DNA from: Acidobacteriota bacterium
GTDB taxonomy: Bacteria > Acidobacteriota > Terriglobia > Terriglobales > Acidobacteriaceae
Length of the DNA: 64,000 bases
Assembly: GCA_021803035.1 (NCBI GenBank)
Contig: JAJZME010000024.1
Span: forward strand, 38,888-102,887
Direction of reading: 5' to 3'
The position numbers were made by a program, and so were the translations under genes. Under the pieces are notes generated by a model that saw only the letters and a list, made by a program, of their open reading frames with translations, ran no database searches and was not told where the DNA came from. Shown here piece by piece: positions 8,850-16,489 of the stretch (position 1 is the first letter of the stretch; the number at the start of each line of letters is the position of its first letter).

Positions 8850-9749
8850 CTATTCCGAAGGTAACATGTATGCGTCGAGTGTTAGGAACTGCTGAATATG
8901 GGGGTCGCTGGAGGCGAGAAAACCATCGAGCGGTCCGAAGTACTGCGCGCGCCCCTGGTGCAGGAAGAGCACCGTATCAGCGAGCCGCTCGGCAACGCGC
9001 ATGTCATGCGTCACTACGATGCTGGTCTTTCCAACCTGCTCCTTGAGCCGCTGGATCAGGTTCCCGAGCCGTCTCGCGATAATCGGGTCCACCATGGTCG
9101 TCGGCTCGTCATAGAGCACGATTTCAGGCTGGGCTGCCAGGGCGCGGGCAATGGCGACGGCGCGCTTGCGCCCTGTCGAGAGACTGGCCGGTAGAGCATC
9201 GCAAACATCTTCGGCTCCCACCAGCGTGATGAGACGTTCCACAAGCTGAAATATCTGGTCCTCACGCAGGCCGCCGTGCTCACGCAGCGGAAACGCGACG
9301 TTCTCGCGCACGCTCAGCGAATCAAACAGAGCGCCATTCTGGAAGACCATGGTGATGCGCTTGCGAATGGTCTCGAGCTCCCTTTCCGTCATGCCGCAGA
9401 TTTCCCGCCCTTCCACGCGGATCGAGCCCGAATCCGGCGCTAAAAAGCCCATCAGCAGGCGCAGCGTGACCGACTTGCCCACGCCGCTGCGGCCCAGGAT
9501 GCAGAGCGTCTTTCCGCGATCGATCGTAAAACTCACATCATCCAGGACCCGGCGGTCGTCGAAGGCGACCGAAACATGGCTAAACTCGATAATCCGCTCG
9601 TTGGGCACTTCCGCCGGCACGACCGACAGCTGCGCGTCTTCCTCACTTTCCGAGATCTCGCTCAGTTCCGCAGCCAACTCCTGCAGCGGCTCAAGATCCG
9701 AGGACTGCTCGGGATGGGTAGGCTCGGGATTTGTCGAAGAATCCGCCAT
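8850..9749 (-). CDS. MlaF-like ABC transporter ATP-binding protein
   Basis: A 299-residue ABC ATPase with Walker A GRSGVGKS, Q-loop VFQNGALFDSLSV, Walker B IVLYDEPT and H-loop VVTHDM. The order and sequence are closest to MlaF/Ttg2A ATPases of MCE lipid transporters. Two oddities are visible. The signature motif reads LSTGRKRAVAIARAL instead of LSGGM/Q, and the D-loop region is TTMVDP where MlaF proteins normally have TTGLDP. An acidic N-terminal extension of about 45 residues precedes the domain. No permease (MlaE) or MCE protein lies next to it; it is the last gene after the M20 peptidase and mobA, 15 bp downstream of mobA. Confidence 0.85.
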   Translation of the reverse strand: MADSSTNPEPTHPEQSSDLEPLQELAAELSEISESEEDAQLSVVPAEVPNERIIEFSHVSVAFDDRRVLDDVSFTIDRGKTLCILGRSGVGKSVTLRLLMGFLAPDSGSIRVEGREICGMTERELETIRKRITMVFQNGALFDSLSVRENVAFPLREHGGLREDQIFQLVERLITLVGAEDVCDALPASLSTGRKRAVAIARALAAQPEIVLYDEPTTMVDPIIARRLGNLIQRLKEQVGKTSIVVTHDMRVAERLADTVLFLHQGRAQYFGPLDGFLASSDPHIQQFLTLDAYMLPSE

Positions 9750-9764
9750 GTCCGTGAGACCAGC

Positions 9765-10424
9765 TTACGCGAACAGGCCCAGCAATGACTCGGCACGCCG
9801 CAGGTCAACCGGACTGTTGACATTGACGAACCAGACCCCGGCGGGCAACCCGTCCGGGTGCGCGGCCTGGCCCGATTGAGCCAGCAGCTCCACCGGAACC
9901 GCGGCCACGGACTGTCCCAGGCCGGCAGCCGCCGCCTGAAACGCCGCAAAACATCCTCCGTGCCCGCTCTTCAGCTCGCTTTCGAGCGCCGGCAGTGCGG
10001 CCGGATCCACCACCGCGGGAAATGTCTGCGCAAATCCTCCCGCCGAGGCCACGGTAACCGCATCACCGCTGACTTGCGCCCGATAGACGAGAAAGGCGAT
10101 CAGTGAAGCCGGTACAAGCGGCAAATCCACCGGCAAAAAGACGGCCCATCGGCCGGTACATGCGCCCAGCGCCGCACAGACTCCGCCCAACGGTCCGCGC
10201 CCTGGCCCGGCATCGGGCACAACCGGCGCAAGCCCCTCCAGCGCCGAGCGCGCGCCGGCAATCCGCGCCTCCAGCCCGGCCTCGCGCAGCATCGCGAGCG
10301 CATGCACCACCAGCGGCCGCCCGGCAAACGGCAGCAGCGCCTTATCCTGGCCCATGCGGCTCGATTCCCCGCCGGCCAGCACAAAGCCAACCACGCGCTC
10401 CAGTCCGGCGCTGGCCTGGCTCAA
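9765..10424 (-). CDS. mobA: Molybdenum cofactor guanylyltransferase
   Basis: A 219-residue nucleotidyltransferase with the MobA N-terminal signature FVLAGGESSRMGQDKALLPFAGRPLV, the GPLGGV loop and the metal-binding Asp in FLPVDLPLV. MobA attaches GMP to molybdopterin to form the MGD cofactor in the cytoplasm. The first possible start is a TTG overlapping the TGA of the upstream M20 gene (TTGA at 10421-10424); a GTG about eleven codons in, just before VVGFVLAGG, is an alternative. The coupled M20 gene and the downstream ABC ATPase give no clear functional link, so the operon may be one of convenience. Confidence 0.88.
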   Translation of the reverse strand: MSQASAGLERVVGFVLAGGESSRMGQDKALLPFAGRPLVVHALAMLREAGLEARIAGARSALEGLAPVVPDAGPGRGPLGGVCAALGACTGRWAVFLPVDLPLVPASLIAFLVYRAQVSGDAVTVASAGGFAQTFPAVVDPAALPALESELKSGHGGCFAAFQAAAAGLGQSVAAVPVELLAQSGQAAHPDGLPAGVWFVNVNSPVDLRRAESLLGLFA

Positions 10425-11791
10425 CGCGCCGCCTCCTCCAGAAAGCGGATCAAAGACTCAATGCCCAATTTGAAGTTCTGCAGGCTAAACTTCTCATTTG
10501 GCGCATGAATCTGATCGTCCGGAAGTCCGAAGCCCATCATCACGCTGGGCGCACCCAGATGCCGCGCAAAGTCGCCCACAATCGGAATCGACCCACCGGA
10601 GCGGATAAAGACGGTCTCTTTGCCCCAAACCTCGCCGAGCGCCCGCGTTGCCGCCTGAATGTAGGGGTTGTCAACCGGGGTCAGGCAGGTATCGCCCGAG
10701 TGAATCAGCCGCACCTCAACATCCACGCCCGCCGGCGCAACCTCCTGCACGTAGCTCTTGAACTGCGCAAACGCCTTGGCCGGCGTCATATTCGGAACCA
10801 GCCGCATGGACACCTTGGCCTGCGCACGGGCTGGAATCACGGTCTTCGCGCCCGCACCGGTAAAGCCGCCGGGCATCCCGTGCACGTCCAGCGAAGGCCG
10901 CGCCCAGGTCCGCTCCAGCACGCTGTAACCCGGCTCGCCCACCAGCTCGCGCGAACCGACTTCCGCCTTGCGATACTCTTCCTCGTTGAACGGCAGGCTG
11001 CTCCACGCGGCAAGCTCCTCCGGACTCGGCGCCACCACGTCGTCGTAAAAATGCCGGATGAGAATGCGCCCGTCCTCATCCTTGAGCCGCGCGATGATCT
11101 GCGCCAGCGCCACAAAGGGATTGGGCGCCGCACCCCCATACATGCCCGAGTGCAGATCGGTCCTGGCGCCGCGCACGTCAATTTCGGTGTAGATCATGCC
11201 GCGTAGACCCACGCACAGCGTCGGCAGCCCCGGCGCAAACATCTCCGTGTCGCAGATGAGCGCGAAGTCCGACTTAAGCTCCCCGGGCTTCGAGGCCACA
11301 TAGCCGGCAATTCCCTCTCCGCCCACTTCTTCTTCGCCTTCCAGCAGCACGCGTACATTCAGCGGCAACCGGCCGTCGGCCGCCAGCAGCGACTCCAGCG
11401 CGCACAACTGCGCGCACACCTGGCCCTTGTCGTCCGCCGCGCCGCGCGCATAGATGTTGCCGTCGCGCTCCGTCGGCTCAAAGGGCGGCGAAAGCCACTC
11501 ATCCAGCGGATCGGGGGGCTGCACGTCATAGTGGCCGTAGACCAGCACCGTCGGTTTGCCCGCGGCATGGAGCCAGTCGGCATAAACCAGCGGATGCCCT
11601 TCGGTCTCGATCAGCCGCGCGTTCTCCATACCCACGCGCTTCAGCGCATCGGCAAGCCGCTGGGCGGCTTTGCGGCAATCGCCCTGGTGCTCGGGCAGCG
11701 TGGAGATGGAAGGGATGCGCAGCAGCGCCTTCATTTCATCAAGAAAGCGGGCATGATTGCGGCGGGCATACTCAACTGCGGCTGAGGCCAT
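10421..11791 (-). CDS. M20 family dipeptidase
   Basis: A zinc-dependent peptidase of the M20A/dipeptidase type, about 456 residues from the ATG at 11791 (MASAAVEYARRN). The metal and catalytic signatures are VYGHYDVQPPDP (first zinc ligand His and catalytic Asp), RGAADDKGQ (bridging Asp) and LEGEEEVGGEGI (catalytic Glu and Glu ligand). A dimerisation lid domain occupies roughly residues 190-340 (GARTDLHSGMYGG). It probably cleaves dipeptides or related amide bonds in the cytoplasm. The ORF-track start seven codons earlier has weaker support. Its stop overlaps mobA by 4 bp. Confidence 0.88.
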   Translation of the reverse strand: MASAAVEYARRNHARFLDEMKALLRIPSISTLPEHQGDCRKAAQRLADALKRVGMENARLIETEGHPLVYADWLHAAGKPTVLVYGHYDVQPPDPLDEWLSPPFEPTERDGNIYARGAADDKGQVCAQLCALESLLAADGRLPLNVRVLLEGEEEVGGEGIAGYVASKPGELKSDFALICDTEMFAPGLPTLCVGLRGMIYTEIDVRGARTDLHSGMYGGAAPNPFVALAQIIARLKDEDGRILIRHFYDDVVAPSPEELAAWSSLPFNEEEYRKAEVGSRELVGEPGYSVLERTWARPSLDVHGMPGGFTGAGAKTVIPARAQAKVSMRLVPNMTPAKAFAQFKSYVQEVAPAGVDVEVRLIHSGDTCLTPVDNPYIQAATRALGEVWGKETVFIRSGGSIPIVGDFARHLGAPSVMMGFGLPDDQIHAPNEKFSLQNFKLGIESLIRFLEEAAR

Positions 11792-11970
11792 AGCGAACTC
11801 CTGGCACAACAAAAGGATGGATCAGATCAATAAGAGAGTATAGGATGCGGACCGCTCCGGCGCGAAGCATCGGGTGCTCATGCATAGCCCTCGCCTCCAT
11901 AGCCGGAGGCTGACAGCAGGACCTGATTCTCAATGAAGGCGCAGGCTTCCGCAGCACTGCGCGCTCCCCT

Positions 11971-13575
11971 TCAATTGAAAGGAGAACGCGCAAACAGGTT
12001 CACGAAGCGTCCCCGGCGGCACAATGACGCGCAGATGCCGACGGCTGCGGCATCCAGTTTTGCCCCCGATTGGCTTTCCAATTGCGCAAGGACCGCTTCC
12101 ATGGGAATGGCCGGACGGTAAGGACGATAGTTGGCCATTGCTTCAAAAATGTCGGCGACAGCAAGGATTCTGGCTTCGGGCAGAATGTCGTTCTCGATCA
12201 GGCCATGTGGGTATCCGGAGCCGTCCAGCTTTTCATGATGTTGGAGCACGATGGTTGCAATCGGCCACGGAAAAGGAATGCCTTTGAGAATATTGAATCC
12301 ATTTTCACAATGCTCATTGAGCAAGGCCCGCTCGGCATTCGACAGGCGCCCCTGCTTGGTGAGGATGTCGGCAGGAATGGACATTTTCCCGATGTCATGA
12401 ACCTGCGCAGCCAGGCGTAGACCGGCGAGCCGTTCCGACGACCAGCCCATCTCCCCCGCGATGGCCACTGCAATTTCCGCAACCCGATTCTGATGCCCAG
12501 CCGTATACGGATCACGCAATTCCATGGCAAGAGACATTGGAGTCAGCATCAGCGACATCGCCTCGGCCGTCCTGCGCTCTGCCTCCACTACGTTTTGCCG
12601 TTCTTTTTCAAGAAGTTCCCGCTGTTCTATCGCACATATGCCATGGCAGAGCTGCTCAGCCAGATGCGTAAAAACATCGGTGGCGTCCGCTTCGAAAGCA
12701 CGTGGCTTGGACGCACAAACGACGAGCGCGCCTTCCGCTCCGTTCCCAACCTGAAATGGAATGGAGATGATGGATCGGATGCCAAATTCTCTGGCACGCT
12801 CTGCCCACGTGCTGAATACTTGCAATTCGCGCAGGTCATGAATCGTCTGCAGCTGTTCGGTCCGGATGGCGACAGGGGTAGGACCTTGGCCAGAGGGATC
12901 GTCTTCCGACCAACTCAGAGACAAGCCCTCCAGGATGCTTCCGCCCGGCCCAGCCCGAGCCACTAAACGGATGGGTCTGCCTGGGCCTTGCTCGGCGATT
13001 CCAACCCACGCCAGTACATAGGTGGGTTCCGTCACGATGGCTTTACAGATTGCTGCATACAGATCGCATGCCGCATGCTGCTGCGAGAGGGCGACGGCTG
13101 CGGCAGCATACGCCGACAAGGCCCACCGCTGCGCGGCAAGCCGGTACTCCTGCTGCTTTTCCAGTGAAACATCGCGAAATTCAATCACCGCAATGGGTGT
13201 GCGGCCACCCAGTTTAATGACCCCGGAACTGGACACGGCAATCGGGATTTTGCGCCCCTTGTTGTCCAAGAGGTGAAAGTCGTCATACTGAACCGGCTCT
13301 TCGGTTAGCCGCAACAGCTCGTATGTCGCCCTGCTCCGTTCGCTTGGGGGAACAAACTCGTGTACGCTCCTGCCGACAATATCCGCCCGGCTTTTGCCAA
13401 GAAGGGATTCGGCGGCGGGATTGCAATCAAGAATCGTTCCGTGCGGAATGGTGATAACGGCCTTCGAACTCGATGGACACTTCCATGACAGCTCATAAAT
13501 GGATTGCCCATCGACGGATTGTTCCAGGGTGCGGCCTTCCCAAGCGGAACAATAGGCAAGATCGGAATTTGGCAC
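11971..13575 (-). CDS. PAS-GAF-HD-GYP cyclic-di-GMP phosphodiesterase
   Basis: 534 residues with three domains. A PAS domain lies at about 35-140 (GTILDCNPAAESLLGKSRADIVGRSVHEFVP), a GAF domain at about 165-320 and an HD-GYP domain at about 340-520. The HD pair is present in QVHDIGKMSIP (about residue 393) and the GYP motif is in HHEKLDGSGYPHGL, so the metal site looks intact. HD-GYP enzymes hydrolyse c-di-GMP; PAS and GAF would sense redox state or a small ligand. There is no membrane segment, so it is cytoplasmic. A CRP/FNR-like palindrome lies about 150 bp upstream. c-di-GMP control of exopolysaccharide is a plausible link to the 6.8-kb gene but is inference. Confidence 0.9.
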   Translation of the reverse strand: MPNSDLAYCSAWEGRTLEQSVDGQSIYELSWKCPSSSKAVITIPHGTILDCNPAAESLLGKSRADIVGRSVHEFVPPSERSRATYELLRLTEEPVQYDDFHLLDNKGRKIPIAVSSSGVIKLGGRTPIAVIEFRDVSLEKQQEYRLAAQRWALSAYAAAAVALSQQHAACDLYAAICKAIVTEPTYVLAWVGIAEQGPGRPIRLVARAGPGGSILEGLSLSWSEDDPSGQGPTPVAIRTEQLQTIHDLRELQVFSTWAERAREFGIRSIISIPFQVGNGAEGALVVCASKPRAFEADATDVFTHLAEQLCHGICAIEQRELLEKERQNVVEAERRTAEAMSLMLTPMSLAMELRDPYTAGHQNRVAEIAVAIAGEMGWSSERLAGLRLAAQVHDIGKMSIPADILTKQGRLSNAERALLNEHCENGFNILKGIPFPWPIATIVLQHHEKLDGSGYPHGLIENDILPEARILAVADIFEAMANYRPYRPAIPMEAVLAQLESQSGAKLDAAAVGICASLCRRGRFVNLFARSPFN

Positions 13576-13711
13576 GCATCACCTCTGGATAGGGCCACGG
13601 AAGTCATTCCCCCAATGGCACACCGATTGATAGCTCCTGCCGGAATGATTGAAAGTGCGGCCAGGGAAACGGGTAAATTCGTCTGGACCAAGTCTAGAGA
13701 TCAAACGATAA

Positions 13712-13739
13712 ATGGGTTGTGATTTAAATCACAGCCCAT
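13712..13739. promoter_or_regulatory. CRP/FNR-family operator palindrome
   Basis: The 16-bp core TGTGATTTAAATCACA is a perfect palindrome matching the CRP consensus TGTGA-N6-TCACA; GTGAT-TTAA-ATCAC also approaches FNR/Dnr sites. Flanking ATGGG and CCCAT extend the symmetry to 28 bp with one mismatched pair. It lies between the deaminase (stop at 13840) and the HD-GYP start (13575), both on the minus strand. The HD-GYP gene is therefore the natural target. Confidence 0.65.
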
Positions 13740-13839
13740 GCGAACAAATTTCGGATCGCAGGTGTCTGCGCTGGCAATCCTGGCAGTGTGTATAGAACGC
13801 GGAGTCTGATGCCCAAGCCTGCCAAACACCCATCCCTCC

Positions 13840-14301
13840 TTACCCCTCTCCAATATCCTCATTCCATATCTCCGGCTTCTCCGCGATAAACCCCTCCAGC
13901 AGTTCCCTGCACTCGCTGCTGTCCAGGTCGATCACCTCCACGCCGTTCTCGCGCAGCCAGTGCACTCCGCCGCTGAAGGTCCGGCTTTCGCCCACCACCA
14001 CCGTGCCGATGCGGAACTGGCGTACCAGCCCGCTGCAATACCAGCATGGCGCCAGCGTCGTCACCATCACCATGTCGCGATAGCTCCGCTGCCGCCCCGC
14101 CCGCCGGAACGCGTCTGTCTCGCCGTGAATGCTCGGGTCTCCGTGCTGCACCCGCCGGTTGTGCCCCCGGCTCACCAGCTTCCCATCCCGCGTAAACAGC
14201 GCCGCCCCAATCGGAATTCCACCCTCCGTCCGGCTCATCCGCGCCTCTTCCAGCGCCACAGCCAGCATCCGCTCATGCAATTCCCGCTCCGCCATCGCCA
14301 T
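13840..14301 (-). CDS. Cytosine/nucleoside deaminase, FCY1-like
   Basis: A cytidine-deaminase-fold zinc enzyme, about 153 residues from the ATG at 14301 (MAMAERELHERM). Zinc ligands and the proton shuttle are visible as HGETDAF (His about 59, Glu about 61) and APCWYCSG (Cys about 86 and 89). The C-terminal part (VVVGESRTFSGGVHWLRENGVEVIDLDSSECRELL... with the end NEDIGEG) follows yeast cytosine deaminase as I remember it, more closely than bacterial TadA. Cytosine to uracil, or a related heterocycle deamination, is the likely reaction. An ORF start nine codons earlier is possible. Confidence 0.85.
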   Translation of the reverse strand: MAMAERELHERMLAVALEEARMSRTEGGIPIGAALFTRDGKLVSRGHNRRVQHGDPSIHGETDAFRRAGRQRSYRDMVMVTTLAPCWYCSGLVRQFRIGTVVVGESRTFSGGVHWLRENGVEVIDLDSSECRELLEGFIAEKPEIWNEDIGEG

Positions 14302-14355
14302 TCTCCTTTTGGGCTGCCCGAACCGCACCCTTCAAAAAAATCCAGATCCCAGGCA

Positions 14356-14371
14356 AACTAATTCATTAGTT
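14356..14371. promoter_or_regulatory. BlaI-type operator upstream of blaI (copy 1)
   Basis: AACTAAT-TC-ATTAGTT is a perfect 7-bp inverted repeat with a 2-bp centre, 66 bp upstream of the first blaI start codon. Fifteen of its sixteen bases recur identically at 16501-16515 over the start of the HtrA gene. BlaI/MecI operators are short TA-rich dyads near their own promoters, so autoregulation is the natural reading. Confidence 0.65.
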
Positions 14372-14437
14372 GATCGTCAAAACGAGTGTAGGGCCCAGGC
14401 ATGATCAACGTGGGCCTCTTTGGAATTAACAAGTTAC

Positions 14438-14836
14438 ATGCCTCCGAAACGATCCAACACGCTGACCGAAGCCGAACTGAGGCTGATGAAGATCCTTTGG
14501 CAGCGCGGTGACTCAGCCGTAACCGACCTGGTTTCCGCCATGCCCGAGGGCGAAACTTTGGCATACAACTCGGTGTTGACCACAATCCGCATCTTAGAAC
14601 GTAAGGGGTATGTGGAGCATCGACAGGAAGGCCGGGCGTTTATTTACCGCCCGCTGATCGCCGAGAATGAAGCCGGCCGTTCTGAGGTACGCCGCGTGCT
14701 GAACCGGTTCTTCGGCAACTCGCGTGAACAACTATTGCTCTCGCTGCTCAATGACGAAGAGATTTCCCCCGAGGAGCTTGAGCGCTTGAAAGACGCCATA
14801 CGCGACGCATCGCCAGACAGCTTGGATGAGGCTTAG
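14438..14836 (+). CDS. BlaI/MecI-family transcriptional repressor
   Basis: About 132 residues from the ATG at 14438 (MPPKRSNTLTEAEL); the ORF track's TTG start is six codons earlier. The N-terminal winged helix is typical of Penicillinase_R proteins: LTEAELRLMKILWQRGDSAVTDLV and AYNSVLTTIRILERKGYVEHRQEGRAFIYRPL. The C-terminal dimerisation helix region (VLNRFFGNSREQLLLSLLNDEEISPEELERLKDAI) contains the stretch where M56 sensor proteases normally trigger cleavage. The M56 gene follows after 6 bp. No beta-lactamase is nearby; the likely regulated gene is the HtrA protease two genes downstream. Confidence 0.9.
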   Translation: MPPKRSNTLTEAELRLMKILWQRGDSAVTDLVSAMPEGETLAYNSVLTTIRILERKGYVEHRQEGRAFIYRPLIAENEAGRSEVRRVLNRFFGNSREQLLLSLLNDEEISPEELERLKDAIRDASPDSLDEA

Positions 14837-14842
14837 GGACCT

Positions 14843-16456
14843 ATGCACCTGACCGCATTTTTCGATCTCGTGCTTCACGCCATCGAGGGCGCCGCGAATT
14901 CCCTGCCCGCCGCCTGGCTCACCTTGTCGCAGTCCGCCGCGGCCCAGGTGATCACGGCCGCCTGGCAGGGCGCGGCCGTTGCTTTAGGTCTGGCCATCTG
15001 CCTCCGCCTGGCGCCGACGAGCCCCGCGCGGCACCGCTTTGCCTTGTGGGCCGCCGGCTTTGGCACACTCGTCGGTTTGCAGCTCTTCCCTTTGATCGCG
15101 CCGCTTCTCCCGACTCATCTTTCCGGCGCTCCGGTTGCCGCCGCAGCAGTCGGCGCAGCGCAATCTGTCTCGCATCCGTGGCTGCAGTTGCAATTGAATG
15201 CCGCCTGGAGCATCGTGATCGCCTCGCTGTGGCTGGCTGCGCTGCTTTACCGCGCCGCCGACCTCGCGCTTCACTCCTTCCATCTGCGCAAGCTCTGGAA
15301 GACCGCAGTTCCCGTCGAGCCTGCAGCCTCGGCTCCCCTGCTGAGCTCGCTGCGTGTAGAAGGCCGCGGGACCATTCAAATCTGCACCACGCACGAACTG
15401 GAACGTCCCAGCGTCATCGGCTTCATCGCCCCGCGCATCCTCATCCCCGACTGGCTCTTTGCGCGCCTCACGCCCGGCGAGCTTGAGCAGATTGTGCTGC
15501 ACGAGACCGAACATCTGCGCCGCCGTGATGACTGGACCAATCTTCTGCAAAAACTTTGCCTGGTTCTCTTCCCTTTGAACCCCGGGCTGGCGTGGATCGA
15601 GCGCCGTCTTTGCCGTGAGCGCGAGATGGCCTGCGACGACGGGGTCATTCGCATCACCCGCGCGCCGCGCGCCTATGCGGCCTGTCTCACCAGCCTGGCC
15701 GAACGCGGCCTGCAGCGCCGCACCGGCGCTCTATCGCTGGGTGCATGGAGCCGCCGCCCTGAACTGGTGCATCGCGTTCACAGCATCCTGCGGCACAAAC
15801 ATGCGCTCAGTCCAGCCGCGGCTCGCGCCCTGATGGGCGCATTGGGTTGCGGCTTGCTATTCGGCGCCGTGGCTCTGGCGCGCTGCCCGCGCTTGATCGC
15901 ATTCGTACCGGCGCATAAGGCGTCCGCGCCGGCGGTGCTTGCCGCACACGCATCGGCACAGTCCGCCCCAGCCCTGCCCGTCGCAGCGAATGTGGCCGCC
16001 AATGCGCGTGTTATGGATGCATCAGCCCGGATGGCCGCGCCGCGCCGCCCGGTGGTCAAAACAATTCCATTGCACGCCTCGGTAAGACATGCCGCTCCGA
16101 GGCCGGTTCGCACCAGCGCTTGGGGTGCGTCGTTTGCTCCTGAAGCAAGGCCTGTGGCAACGAAGGCGCTGGAAGGCACGGATGCCGCCAAGACCGGCGA
16201 AAGCCTGATCGTGGTCACCACGTGGGAGCGAGTACAAATGACCGGCAGTCTGAACGCCCAGTTGGCAGGTGTTGCACCCGGCTCCGAGCCGGGAATGATC
16301 CGCGCCACCAGAGCCAGGACTCCGCGCGTAGGCAACGAATTAACTCATCAGATTATGGTCACCCGAATGTTTCTTCGCATCTACCCCGCCGGTTCCGTCG
16401 TGAGCCGCGATGGCGTAGCAACCGGCTATGCAGGCTGGCTGGTGATCCAACTTTAA
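14843..16456 (+). CDS. BlaR1-like M56 sensor metallopeptidase
   Basis: 537 residues. Several N-terminal membrane helices are followed by the M56 gluzincin core: HETEH (LHETEHLRRRDDW, His about 220) and the downstream Glu region REREMACDDGVI. A further membrane helix (ALMGALGCGLLFGAVALARC) precedes a 180-residue Ala/Pro-rich C-terminal part that is presumably extracytoplasmic. Unlike BlaR1 of staphylococci it has no penicillin-binding sensor domain, so the stimulus is not a beta-lactam by this evidence. Its expected role is to inactivate the adjacent BlaI repressor on envelope signals. SD-like TAGGGA precedes the ATG. Confidence 0.85.
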   Translation: MHLTAFFDLVLHAIEGAANSLPAAWLTLSQSAAAQVITAAWQGAAVALGLAICLRLAPTSPARHRFALWAAGFGTLVGLQLFPLIAPLLPTHLSGAPVAAAAVGAAQSVSHPWLQLQLNAAWSIVIASLWLAALLYRAADLALHSFHLRKLWKTAVPVEPAASAPLLSSLRVEGRGTIQICTTHELERPSVIGFIAPRILIPDWLFARLTPGELEQIVLHETEHLRRRDDWTNLLQKLCLVLFPLNPGLAWIERRLCREREMACDDGVIRITRAPRAYAACLTSLAERGLQRRTGALSLGAWSRRPELVHRVHSILRHKHALSPAAARALMGALGCGLLFGAVALARCPRLIAFVPAHKASAPAVLAAHASAQSAPALPVAANVAANARVMDASARMAAPRRPVVKTIPLHASVRHAAPRPVRTSAWGASFAPEARPVATKALEGTDAAKTGESLIVVTTWERVQMTGSLNAQLAGVAPGSEPGMIRATRARTPRVGNELTHQIMVTRMFLRIYPAGSVVSRDGVATGYAGWLVIQL

Positions 16457-16489
16457 ACAGAAACTTCAACCCCAAGTACAGAGGTAGAC

